Below are positions 1-6,622 of a stretch of 6,699 nt of DNA, piece by piece. Made by a program: the position numbers and the translations under genes. A model generated the notes under the pieces. It was not told where the DNA came from, did no database searches, and saw nothing but the letters and a program-made list of their open reading frames with translations. Numbering within the stretch: the first letter of the stretch is position 1; the number at the start of each line of letters is the position of its first letter. The stretch is from DATBFX01 sp036558305. GTDB lineage: Bacteria > Chloroflexota > Chloroflexia > Thermomicrobiales > UBA6265. The stretch covers positions 1-6,699 of the forward strand of contig DATBFX010000060.1 of assembly GCA_036558305.1 (NCBI GenBank). The letters run 5' to 3'.

Positions 1-337
1 AAGGCCAGCCCCGATTCGGTGAACGAGGTGCCGGGCCACGGGCAGACGGCCCGCCAGCCGTCGTGGTAGAGCGAGCGGTGGCCCATCATCTCGAAGTACT
101 GGGTGACGTGCAGGGCGGGCGCCGCGGCGGCGTCGAACGAACCGGCAGCGCGTCCCGGTCCTGCACGTCGGGGTCGTGCCGCGACAGCGTCGTGCTGGCG
201 GGGACGATGCCGAGTTCCTTTTGTCTGGCGAAGACCTGCGCCCGGTACGCGTCCCAACCGGCGTCGAACTTGCCCTTGTACCGGTCGGCCCACTCCTTCG
301 GGACGTGTTGGGGAGCGTGGCAGGCGCCGGTGAATTC
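1..337 (-). pseudogene. Arylsulfatase (sulfatase family) pseudogene, two fragments with internal deletion and frameshift
   Basis: Two pieces of one family-typical arylsulfatase can be read on the minus strand in different frames. The first, about 337 down to 143, reads GACHAPQHVPKEWADRYKG, then KFDAGWDAYRAQVFARQKEL and GIVPASTTLSRHDPDVQD; this is the conserved block that follows the metal-binding region in large bacterial arylsulfatases. The second, about 140 down to 1, reads VTQYFEMMGHRSLYHDGWRA and VCPWPGTSFTES, which normally lies far downstream, near the C-terminal third. Codon first bases fall in different phases (328 versus 101), so the join near 140-146 is out of frame. The residues normally between the pieces are gone (I estimate about two hundred from family knowledge), and the N-terminal part with the formylglycine motif C-x-P-x-R is also absent. 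The second fragment continues past the left edge. It cannot make an active sulfatase. A chimeric assembly is a less likely explanation. Confidence 0.85.
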
Positions 338-477
338 CTGCCCATCCCCGTCACAATCTCGGTAAACCTCGGTACGCGCCCGGTCCAGGCTGTAGTAGCC
401 TTTCGGTGAGGATCGAGATTTGCACAGAATTACAAGATTTCCAGAGGATTTTGGCAGGGGTCGAACCTGGAGTAGAC
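338..477 (+). promoter_or_regulatory. Leader and probable promoter region of the heme gene cluster
   Basis: This stretch separates the sulfatase relic from hemC. Positions 412-455 are clearly richer in A and T than the rest of the window, as expected for a promoter. The best -10-like hexamer I see is CAGAAT at 425-430, but the hexamer about 17 bases upstream (TTCGGT, 402-407) matches a -35 box poorly, so no exact promoter is claimed. No operator typical of Fur or another iron regulator is recognisable. A small hairpin (CAGG at 455-458 with CCTG at 466-469) sits immediately before the hemC ribosome binding site. Confidence 0.35.
469..472 (+). promoter_or_regulatory. hemC ribosome binding site (GGAG)
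   Basis: GGAG lies 5 bases before the ATG at 478. It supports that start over the upstream GTG at 406, which would add 24 residues unlike HemC, and over the ATG at 496. Confidence 0.6.
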
Positions 478-1416
478 ATGTCGAAGCCGTCGCCGATGCG
501 CATCGGAGCCCGAAGCTCGAATCTGTCGCTCCGGCAAACAGCCGAGGTCGGCGACCGACTGCGCGCCGCCTGGCCCGACCTTGAGGTCGCCGTCGAGGTC
601 ATCGCCACCTCCGGCGATCGGGCCCTTGAGACGCCGCTGCCGCTGCTCGGCGGTAAGGGCGCCTTCACCGAGGAGTTGGAAATCGCCCTGCTGGACGGGC
701 GGATCGATCTCGCCGTTCACAGTCTCAAGGACTTGCCGACCCGCCAACCACGCGGTCTTGTCGTCGGCGCCGTACCCGCACGCGCCAGCGTCGCCGATGT
801 TCTCATCAGCCGCTCGGGCGCCGGACTCGCCGACCTTCCACCGGGGGCCACGATCGGGACCAGCAGCCCGCGACGATCGGCGCAACTCCTCCACGCCCGC
901 CCCGATCTCCGGTTGCTCTCGATCCGCGGCAACGTCGACACGCGCCTCCGCAAAGCGCTCGACCCCGGCGGCGACTACGACGCGATCGTGTTGGCCCGCG
1001 CCGGGCTGGAGCGCCTCGACCGGCTCGACGCCATCACCGAGGAACTCCCGCCGACCGTCATGCTGCCGGCACCGGGCCAGGGCGCGCTGGCCGTTCAATG
1101 TCGAGACAAATCCGCTCTGAAAGCCCTGCTCGCTCCCATCCACCACACCGCATCGGCGCTCGCCACGATCGCGGAACGGGCATTTCTCGCCGGTCTCGGT
1201 GGCGGCTGCTCCGCCCCCATCGCCGCGTACGGCCGGTTCGACAACGGCGAGTTCCACCTTGACGGCCGGGTAAGCACACCGGACGGCCGGAGTCAGATCG
1301 ACGTCCAATGGACCGGACCGTGCCCGGACGAGCCAGCCGCGACGGACGCGGGACTCGCCCTCGCGCGGAAGGCGAGCGAGGAGGGCGCCGGCGCCCTCCT
1401 GGACGCGAACCCATGA
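478..1416 (+). CDS. hemC: Porphobilinogen deaminase (hydroxymethylbilane synthase)
   Basis: Joins four porphobilinogen molecules head to tail into hydroxymethylbilane in the cytoplasm. The 312-residue product has the normal family length. Visible hallmarks are the N-terminal MRIGARSSNLSLRQ strand (residues 7-20), GGKGAFTEELEIALLDG (58-74), AVHSLKDLP with the catalytic Asp85 (79-87), GTSSPRRSAQL with substrate-binding Arg132 and Arg133 (127-137), the APGQGALAVQ block (198-207), and GGGCSAPI, where Cys244 carries the dipyrromethane cofactor. The start at 478 is chosen from its GGAG site; an ATG at 496 would still include all motifs. One oddity: the family's acidic DPRD-type segment after the first domain strand is ARASVAD here (residues 101-107). 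The stop overlaps the hemD start as ATGA, indicating translational coupling. Identification is firm. Confidence 0.97.
   Translation: MSKPSPMRIGARSSNLSLRQTAEVGDRLRAAWPDLEVAVEVIATSGDRALETPLPLLGGKGAFTEELEIALLDGRIDLAVHSLKDLPTRQPRGLVVGAVPARASVADVLISRSGAGLADLPPGATIGTSSPRRSAQLLHARPDLRLLSIRGNVDTRLRKALDPGGDYDAIVLARAGLERLDRLDAITEELPPTVMLPAPGQGALAVQCRDKSALKALLAPIHHTASALATIAERAFLAGLGGGCSAPIAAYGRFDNGEFHLDGRVSTPDGRSQIDVQWTGPCPDEPAATDAGLALARKASEEGAGALLDANP
1379..1400. repeat. Perfect 22-base palindrome at the hemC 3' end
   Basis: AGGAGGGCGCC (1379-1389) is followed directly by its exact reverse complement (1390-1400). It lies inside the last codons of hemC (Glu-Glu-Gly-Ala-Gly-Ala-Leu-Leu) and ends 12 bases before the hemD ATG. 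As RNA it could form a stem of about 9 base pairs. The left arm contains AGGAGG, the right arm its complement. It may affect coupling between hemC and hemD, or be a chance product of GC-rich codons. Confidence 0.6.
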
Positions 1417-2216
1417 CGAGTGCGCTCCTCGGCAAACGGGTCGTCAACACGCGAGCGCTCCACCAGGCGGGCGAATTGGACCGGCTCCTCCGTGAACGGG
1501 GCGCCACACCGGTCTCGTACCCTTGCCTCGCGATCGTCCCGCCACTCGATCCGGCGCCACTCGACGAGGCACTCTGCGAACTTGTCTCCGGTCGGTTCGA
1601 CTGGCTCGCCCTGACCAGCGCCAACGCCGTTCGCGCGATCGCCGAGCGATTGGAAGCCCGCCATCTCCGGCTCCCCGCCGAGACCGGTTTCGCGACCGCC
1701 GCCATCGGCCGGACGACCGCCCGGGCGGCCGAGTCCGCCCTCGGACTCCGGCAGATCGTCGTCTCGCCGGAGGGCCGCGGAGAGGCGCTGGCGCGCGCGA
1801 TCCCGGCGTCCTCGGGATCGCGTGTGCTTTGGCCGGTCTCCGACCTCGCGAAACCGGAGGCGGCGGATCTCATCCGCCGCCGAGCGGCGGTCACGATTGT
1901 GACCGCCTACCGCACGGTGATCGGCACCGGCGGTGTCGACCTACCCCACCTCTTGAGGAGCCGTCGGGTCGATGCCGTCGCGTTCGCCAGCCCCTCGGCC
2001 GTCGACGGCTTCGTCGCCCGCCTTGACACGGATGGGGGCGATCTCGCGGACGTCGAATGTGTCGCGGTCGCCTGTCTTGGCCCGTCGACGCAGGAAGCCG
2101 CGCTGTCACGCGGTTTCGCCCAGTCCCGGACGTCGCTCTCGCCGACGTTGCCGGCGCTGATCGAGACGTTGGAGGTGGCCCTGCGGCCGCCCGCCGGAGG
2201 AGCACCATCGTGGTAG
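1413..2216 (+). CDS. hemD: Uroporphyrinogen-III synthase
   Basis: Cyclises hydroxymethylbilane with inversion of ring D to give uroporphyrinogen III, the branch point for all biological tetrapyrroles. The family is poorly conserved in sequence, so the call rests on the position after hemC plus the scattered signature. That signature comprises LLGKRVVNTR at the N terminus (5-14), DWLALTSANAV (63-73), the start of the second lobe with RVLWPVSD (137-144), VTAYRTV with the conserved Tyr (163-169), DAVAFASPSAV (187-197), CLGPSTQEAA (221-230) and the C-terminal SPTLPALIETL helix. At 267 residues the length is normal for a stand-alone enzyme, with no fused methyltransferase domain. The start at 1413 overlaps the hemC stop by 4 bases; a longer open frame from 1308 lies entirely within hemC and lacks support. 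No strong Shine-Dalgarno is seen, so reinitiation by ribosomes leaving hemC is likely. Confidence 0.92.
   Translation: MTSALLGKRVVNTRALHQAGELDRLLRERGATPVSYPCLAIVPPLDPAPLDEALCELVSGRFDWLALTSANAVRAIAERLEARHLRLPAETGFATAAIGRTTARAAESALGLRQIVVSPEGRGEALARAIPASSGSRVLWPVSDLAKPEAADLIRRRAAVTIVTAYRTVIGTGGVDLPHLLRSRRVDAVAFASPSAVDGFVARLDTDGGDLADVECVAVACLGPSTQEAALSRGFAQSRTSLSPTLPALIETLEVALRPPAGGAPSW
2196..2200 (+). promoter_or_regulatory. hemB ribosome binding site (GGAGG)
   Basis: GGAGG ends 9 bases before the GTG at 2210 and sits inside the last hemD codons. It is the main reason for choosing the GTG start. Confidence 0.6.
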
Positions 2217-3259
2217 CCGAAATCGAGCGCACGACCGATCGCCGGACATCGGGGTTTCCGATCGCGCGTCCGCGCCGCCTTCGCCGCACCGCGGCATTGA
2301 GACGGCTCGCCAGGGAGACGCGGCTCTCCCCGTCCGACGTCATCCTCCCGCTCTTCGTGCGACCCGGTCGCGACCTGGCGATCCCGATCGCATCGATGCC
2401 GGGTCAGGTGCAGTGGTCGGTGGACCGCCTCGTCGGCGAGATCCGGACCGTCGCCAAGCTCGGCATCCCGGCGGTCATGCTGTTCGGTATCCCCGAGCGC
2501 AAGGACGCCTGCGGGAGCGACAACTGGGACCCGAACGGCATCATCCCCCGCGCCATCCGGGCGATCAAAGACGCCGTGCCGGAGATGATCGTCGTCTCCG
2601 ACATGTGCTTTTGCGAGTACACCGACCACGGCCACTGCGGCATCGTCAACCTCTCGGACAGCGAGTACTTCAACCCGTCCCTGCCGACGGGCTACCTCCT
2701 GAACGACCCCACGCTCGAATTGTTGGCGCGGGCGTCGGTGACGCACGCCGAGGCCGGTGCCGACGTGATCGCTCCGTCCGGCATGATCGACGGCATGGTC
2801 GGCGCCATCCGGTCCGGTCTCGACGACGCCGGTTACGACCACGTCCTGATCATGAGTTATGCCGCCAAGTACGCCAGCGGCTTCTACGGTCCGTTCCGCG
2901 AGGCGGCGGAGAGCCCGCCCCAGTTCGGCGATCGCAGCCAATACCAGATGGACCCCGCGAACCGGCGCGAAGCTCTGAAGGAAACGGCGCTCGACATTGC
3001 CGAAGGCGCCGACGTGGTCATGGTCAAACCCGCGATGCCGTACCTCGACGTCCTCAGCGACGTTCGCCGCGCCTTCGACGTGCCGGTGGCTGCCTACCAG
3101 GTCAGCGGCGAGTACGCGATGCTGCACGCCGCCGCCGCGAACGGCTGGCTCGACCTCGAACGGTGCGCGCTGGAAGCCCTGACCGGGATCAAGCGGGCCG
3201 GTGCCGATATGATCATGACCTACTTCGCCAAAGACCTGGCGCTGTGGCTGAACCAATGA
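2210..3259 (+). CDS. hemB: Delta-aminolevulinic acid dehydratase (porphobilinogen synthase), zinc type
   Basis: Condenses two 5-aminolevulinate molecules to porphobilinogen. The 349-residue TIM-barrel protein shows both Schiff-base lysines: Lys220 in SYAAKYAS and Lys273 in VMVKPAMPYLD. Three cysteines at 133, 135 and 143 (DMCFCEYTDHGHCG) form the catalytic zinc site, so this is the zinc-dependent class and not the aspartate-rich magnesium class. Also typical are FGIPERKDACGSDNWDPNG (92-110), APSGMIDGMVGAIR (188-201), the FREAAES allosteric region (229-235) and QVSGEYAML (297-305). The GTG start at 2210 is preferred because GGAGG precedes it; this gives a 7-base overlap with hemD. The open frame reaches back to 2057 but that part lies within hemD. 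The Arg-rich N-terminal arm (about residues 7-37) is the usual oligomerisation arm. Identification is firm; the exact start is less so. Confidence 0.97.
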   Translation: MVAEIERTTDRRTSGFPIARPRRLRRTAALRRLARETRLSPSDVILPLFVRPGRDLAIPIASMPGQVQWSVDRLVGEIRTVAKLGIPAVMLFGIPERKDACGSDNWDPNGIIPRAIRAIKDAVPEMIVVSDMCFCEYTDHGHCGIVNLSDSEYFNPSLPTGYLLNDPTLELLARASVTHAEAGADVIAPSGMIDGMVGAIRSGLDDAGYDHVLIMSYAAKYASGFYGPFREAAESPPQFGDRSQYQMDPANRREALKETALDIAEGADVVMVKPAMPYLDVLSDVRRAFDVPVAAYQVSGEYAMLHAAAANGWLDLERCALEALTGIKRAGADMIMTYFAKDLALWLNQ

Positions 3260-4305
3260 CCGGAGACGGTACCCCGCCGAGTCGCTTCCTCCGCGCCTGC
3301 CGGCGCCAAGCGGTCGACGCGACCCCGATCTGGTTGATGCGCCAGGCGGGGCGGTACATGCCGGCCTACCGCGCCTTGCGCGAGCGGTACGGGATCCTCG
3401 ACCTGATCAAACAACCCGAGCTCGCCTGCGAAGTCACCCTGCAACCGCTGGCCGAATTCGATCTCGACGCCGCCATCATCTTCGCCGACATCCTGCCGCT
3501 CCTGGAAGCGATGGGTCTCTGCCTGGAATTCGTCCGCGGCGAAGGACCGGTCATCCACGATCCGCTCCGCACCGCCGCGGACGTCGAACGCCTCCGCACC
3601 CCGCCGCCGGAAGAAGCCCTCGGCTTCACCCTGGAAGCGATCCGCCTGGCGCGAACGGAGCTCGCTCCGAGCGGGATCCCCCTGATCGGGTTCAGCGGCG
3701 CCCCGTTTACCCTCGCCTCCTACGCCGTCGAAGGGGGAGCCAGCCGGTACCACGCGCGGGTCAAGGGCCTGATAATGGGCGAACCGGCCATCTGGGACGC
3801 CCTGATGTCCAAACTGAGCGACGCCGTCGGTCGCTATCTTGTGGCCCAGGTGCAAGCCGGAGCACAGGCCGTGCAGCTATTCGACAGTTGGTGCGGCGAA
3901 CTCAGCCCGGTCGACTACGCATCCTACGTGCTCCCGTACACGAAGCGGGCGATCGATGCGATACGGGATGCCGGGGTACCGATCATCCTTTTCGGCGTCG
4001 GCACGGCGGGTCTCCTCGAACGCCTCCGCGACACCGGCGCCGACGTCATCGGCGTCGATTGGCGGATCGCCCTCGACGAGGCCCGCTGCCGCCTCGGGCC
4101 GGCGGTCGCGGTCCAGGGGAACCTCGACCCGATCGCCCTCTTCGCTCCCTGGGACGCCCTCCGCGATCGGACGCGGATCGTCCTCAACCAGGCCGGCGGC
4201 CAACCGGGCCACATCTTCAACCTCGGCCACGGCGTCCTCCCGGAGACGCCGCTCGACAACGTCAAGCGCCTCGTCGAGTTCGTCCATGCCACGACCGCTG
4301 CTTGA
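3256..4305 (+). CDS. hemE: Uroporphyrinogen decarboxylase
   Basis: Removes the four acetate carboxyls of uroporphyrinogen III to give coproporphyrinogen III. The 349-residue product is full length. Conserved elements are IWLMRQAGRYMPAYR with Arg29 and Arg33 that hold the substrate (25-39), IIFADILPLLEAMG with the catalytic Asp78 (74-87), GFSGAPFTLASYAVEG with Tyr156 (145-160), LFDSWCGELSP (208-218), GVDWRIALDEA (266-276), VQGNLDP (286-292) and IFNLGHGVLPETP with His325 (320-332). The start at 3256 overlaps the hemB stop as ATGA and has no clear ribosome binding site of its own, so translation is probably coupled to hemB. In this cluster its product is most simply passed to the HemY-type oxidase encoded next. 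Nothing appears damaged. Confidence 0.97.
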   Translation: MTGDGTPPSRFLRACRRQAVDATPIWLMRQAGRYMPAYRALRERYGILDLIKQPELACEVTLQPLAEFDLDAAIIFADILPLLEAMGLCLEFVRGEGPVIHDPLRTAADVERLRTPPPEEALGFTLEAIRLARTELAPSGIPLIGFSGAPFTLASYAVEGGASRYHARVKGLIMGEPAIWDALMSKLSDAVGRYLVAQVQAGAQAVQLFDSWCGELSPVDYASYVLPYTKRAIDAIRDAGVPIILFGVGTAGLLERLRDTGADVIGVDWRIALDEARCRLGPAVAVQGNLDPIALFAPWDALRDRTRIVLNQAGGQPGHIFNLGHGVLPETPLDNVKRLVEFVHATTAA

Positions 4306-5752
4306 GATGCACGACGACCCATCGGCCGCGGTCGACGTCGCCATCGTCGGCGGCGGCATCGCCGGCCTCTGCGCCGCCTACCGTCTCCAGCAGCGCGCCC
4401 CCCACCTGCGGTGCGTCCTGCTGGAAGCCTCGGACCGCCTCGGCGGCAAAGTCCTGACCGAGACGATCGAGGTCGATGGTCACCGATTCGTCGTCGAGGC
4501 GGGACCGGACGCCTTCCTCGCGCAGAAACCGTGGGCATGGCAGCTCGCCGAAGAACTCGGTCTTGCCGACCGCCTGATCCCGATCAACACCGTGCCACGC
4601 CCCGTCAGCGTGCTCAAGCATGGCCGCGCCATTGCCCTCCCCGAGGGCGTCTCGCTCCTCGCCCCAACCAAGGCCTGGCCGTTTGTGCGCTCGCCGCTCC
4701 TCTCGCCGGGCGGCAAGGCACGCGTAGCTCTCGATCTCGCCATCTCGCCCAGAGCCGGCGACGGCGACGAGTCCCTGGCCGCATTCGTCCGCCGGCGTCT
4801 CGGATCCGAGGCACTCGACTGGATCGCCGAACCGCTGATGGCCGGGATCTACAATGCCGACCCGGAACGTCAGAGTCTTCTCGCCACGTTTCCCACCTTC
4901 CGTACGATCGAGCGCGATCACGGTAGCCTGATCCGCGGGCTTCGCGCCGTTGCCCGCGGCCGGCAGTCCGCGCCACCGAGTCCGGCGTTCCTGTCACTCC
5001 AATCGGGTATGCACGAGTTGACCGACGCGCTCGCGACCAGGATCGGTTCGATCGCCCTCAGCGGCGCTCCGGTCGAGCGCATCTGTCGCACCCCCGACGG
5101 GTGCTTCACCCTGACCCTGGTGGATCGTCGCCCCATCACCGCCGCGGCACTCCTGTTGGCCGTTTCCGCGAGTGAGGCAGCCCGATTGATCGAACCGATC
5201 TCCCGTCATACCGCCCGCGCTTTGGCGTCGTTGCGAACCGTCGGCGCCGGATCGGTGTCGCTCGCCCACCGAACCCAAGACGTGAGGCGGCCCTTGCCCG
5301 GCTACGGACTCGTCGTGCCGCGCCGTGAGCGCCGGCCGATCAACGCCATCACGGTCGCCTCGCGGAAATTCGACGGGCGCGCGCCGACCGGTTGGCAACT
5401 TTTGCGGGTTTTCTTCGGAGGTTCACGCAGCCAGGCAACGATGTCCCTGAGCGACGATCACCTTCTCCGCATCGTCGGCGAGCAACTTCACGGGCTCCTC
5501 GGCATCGACTCGCCTCCTTCGTTCCATCGCATCTACCGCTGGGAGGCGGGCAGTCCCCAGTACGACGTCGGCCACCTCAACCGCATCGCCCAGATCGAAT
5601 CCGGACTCCCCGCCGGCGTTTTCATCACCGGCAGCGCCTACCACGGAGTTGGCCTTCCCGACCTTGTCCGTGCCGCGACGGCAGTCGTGGACCGGATCAT
5701 CGGCGCGCAGCTCATGCATCCTGCCGCCCAAGGAGCAACCGCCCATGCCTGA
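4286..5752 (+). CDS. hemY: HemY-type oxidase: coproporphyrinogen III oxidase (CgoX), formerly protoporphyrinogen oxidase
   Basis: An FAD-dependent oxidase that removes six electrons from a porphyrinogen, using oxygen. The 488-residue product has the N-terminal dinucleotide-binding motif VAIVGGGIAGLCAAY (18-32), LLEASDRLGGKV (45-56), the FVVEAGPDAFL segment (68-78), SEALDWIAEPLMAGIYNADP (174-193) and the C-terminal FAD-contact motif GSAYHGVGLPDLV (449-461), all typical of the HemY/PPOX family. Because hemQ follows directly, the likely substrate is coproporphyrinogen III (CgoX activity), not protoporphyrinogen IX; this is inference from context. No transmembrane helix is obvious. The start is uncertain: ATG 4286 overlaps hemE by 20 bases and has a weak GAG 7 bases upstream. 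ATG 4307 lies one base after the hemE stop, has no visible Shine-Dalgarno, and would remove only 7 residues before the FAD motif. Confidence 0.93.
   Translation: MPRPLLEMHDDPSAAVDVAIVGGGIAGLCAAYRLQQRAPHLRCVLLEASDRLGGKVLTETIEVDGHRFVVEAGPDAFLAQKPWAWQLAEELGLADRLIPINTVPRPVSVLKHGRAIALPEGVSLLAPTKAWPFVRSPLLSPGGKARVALDLAISPRAGDGDESLAAFVRRRLGSEALDWIAEPLMAGIYNADPERQSLLATFPTFRTIERDHGSLIRGLRAVARGRQSAPPSPAFLSLQSGMHELTDALATRIGSIALSGAPVERICRTPDGCFTLTLVDRRPITAAALLLAVSASEAARLIEPISRHTARALASLRTVGAGSVSLAHRTQDVRRPLPGYGLVVPRRERRPINAITVASRKFDGRAPTGWQLLRVFFGGSRSQATMSLSDDHLLRIVGEQLHGLLGIDSPPSFHRIYRWEAGSPQYDVGHLNRIAQIESGLPAGVFITGSAYHGVGLPDLVRAATAVVDRIIGAQLMHPAAQGATAHA
5730..5735 (+). promoter_or_regulatory. hemQ ribosome binding site (AAGGAG)
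   Basis: The strongest Shine-Dalgarno in the cluster, 9 bases before ATG 5745 and inside the hemY 3' end. It fixes the hemQ start and suggests hemQ has its own efficient initiation. Confidence 0.75.
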
Positions 5753-6482
5753 ACACCCTCAATCCTCCTACACCACCTTCTGGCTGTTCCGCGTCACCGA
5801 CCGGCTGTACGAATGGACGGAAGCCGAGCGCCGCCAGGCATGCAATGCCGCGCTCGACATGCTCGTCAACCACGGATCGACCGTCCACCTCCGCGGCGCC
5901 TACTCCACCGCCGGGCTCTCCGCCGGCGTCGACCTGATCCTCTGGGTCGTCGCCGGCGATCCCGAGGCCTTCCAGCGCCTCGCCGCGGACCTGCGCCGTC
6001 CGCCGGTCGGCGGGGCGCTCGAACTCAGGCACGCCTATCTCGGCGTGGGCTCGGCGTCGCAATACGATCCCGACCACGGACCGGCCTTCCTCCGTGGGCT
6101 GCCGCCGAAGCGCTACCTCAGCGTCTACCCGTTTTCCAAAACCCCTGCCTGGTACCTTTTGCCCTTCGAGCAGCGACGCGATTTGATGGTCGAGCATGGC
6201 AAATTGGGCGCCGAATTCACGTCGATTCTGACCAACACGGTCAGCTCGTTCGGCATCGCCGACCAGGAATTCGTCGTCGCCCTCGAAGACGACGATCCGG
6301 CGGTGCTGGTGAAGATGGTGCAACGGCTGCGCGCCGCCAAGGTGCGGGAATACACGCAAGTCGACACGCCGATCTTCCTGGGTCTCCGCAAGGAACTGGA
6401 CGCGGCGATGGAGGATGCAATGGCGCTGCCAAACAGTCGGCAGACAGCGGAATTCGTGGCGCAGGGAACGGCTGTGTCGTAG
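5745..6482 (+). CDS. hemQ: Coproheme decarboxylase (chlorite dismutase family, HemQ/ChdC)
   Basis: Performs the last step of the coproporphyrin-dependent pathway, converting coproheme to heme b by two oxidative decarboxylations driven by peroxide. The 245-residue product opens with TTFWLFRVTDRLYEW (10-24) and has the family's duplicated ferredoxin-like layout. Key residues are Tyr128 in VYPFSK (expected catalytic radical tyrosine), Lys132, and the proximal heme ligand His151 in LMVEHGKLG. His111 lies 17 residues before Tyr128; this spacing, and the 23 residues from Tyr128 to His151, agree with what I recall of actinobacterial ChdC. True chlorite dismutases have Arg 13 residues after the proximal His; here it is Asn164, which argues against chlorite dismutation. 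The C-terminal half has EFVVALEDDDP (175-185) and REYTQVDTPIFLG (201-213). The start overlaps the hemY stop by 8 bases. It is the last gene of the cluster. Confidence 0.95.
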   Translation: MPEHPQSSYTTFWLFRVTDRLYEWTEAERRQACNAALDMLVNHGSTVHLRGAYSTAGLSAGVDLILWVVAGDPEAFQRLAADLRRPPVGGALELRHAYLGVGSASQYDPDHGPAFLRGLPPKRYLSVYPFSKTPAWYLLPFEQRRDLMVEHGKLGAEFTSILTNTVSSFGIADQEFVVALEDDDPAVLVKMVQRLRAAKVREYTQVDTPIFLGLRKELDAAMEDAMALPNSRQTAEFVAQGTAVS

Positions 6483-6568
6483 GGGAAGGTCGCCGCGCTC
6501 CCGACGAGATCACGACAACCGTCTCCTCGATCTGACGGGAAAGCGATCCGCATTTCGCTCCGCCGACC

Positions 6569-6601
6569 GCCGTTGCCACAATGCGAAGACTCGGCAACGG
6601 C
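6569..6601. repeat. Inverted repeat downstream of hemQ, 9-base arms
   Basis: GCCGTTGCC (6569-6577) and GGCAACGGC (6593-6601) are exact reverse complements separated by 15 bases. It begins 87 bases after the hemQ stop. No run of T follows, so it is not a classical intrinsic terminator. It could be an operator for the next gene, a transcript-end-stabilising hairpin or an atypical terminator. Confidence 0.5.
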
Positions 6602-6622
6602 ACCAGGATGCTACGCTACCGG

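Noticed and set aside
63..409. Three overlapping + strand open frames at the left edge
   Set aside because: They are antisense readings of the sulfatase relic, which shows clear family similarity on the minus strand.
451..470. tRNA T-arm-like hairpin on the minus strand (loop TTCGACC with a 4-base stem)
   Set aside because: No acceptor, D or anticodon arms can be found around it and it runs into hemC, so it is not a tRNA; a relic attachment site is not supported.
406..477. GTG start for hemC 24 codons upstream
   Set aside because: The added residues do not resemble HemC, and the ATG at 478 has a well-placed GGAG.
2413..3255. Upstream extension of the hemE frame
   Set aside because: It is an Arg/Pro-rich out-of-frame reading of hemB; HemE homology begins just after 3256.
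1907..3256. Long antisense open frame (449 codons) opposite hemD and hemB, with other long antisense frames opposite hemC, hemE and hemY
   Set aside because: They lie over genes with firm family motifs, have no recognisable domains or ribosome binding sites, and long antisense frames are expected in GC-rich coding DNA.
3839..4285. Upstream extension of the hemY frame
   Set aside because: A Ser/Arg-rich out-of-frame reading of hemE with no family similarity; the FAD motif starts after 4286.
5745..6482. Chlorite dismutase activity for the hemQ product
   Set aside because: The distal Arg needed for chlorite dismutation is absent (Asn164), the ChdC tyrosine and lysine are present, and the gene sits in a heme operon.
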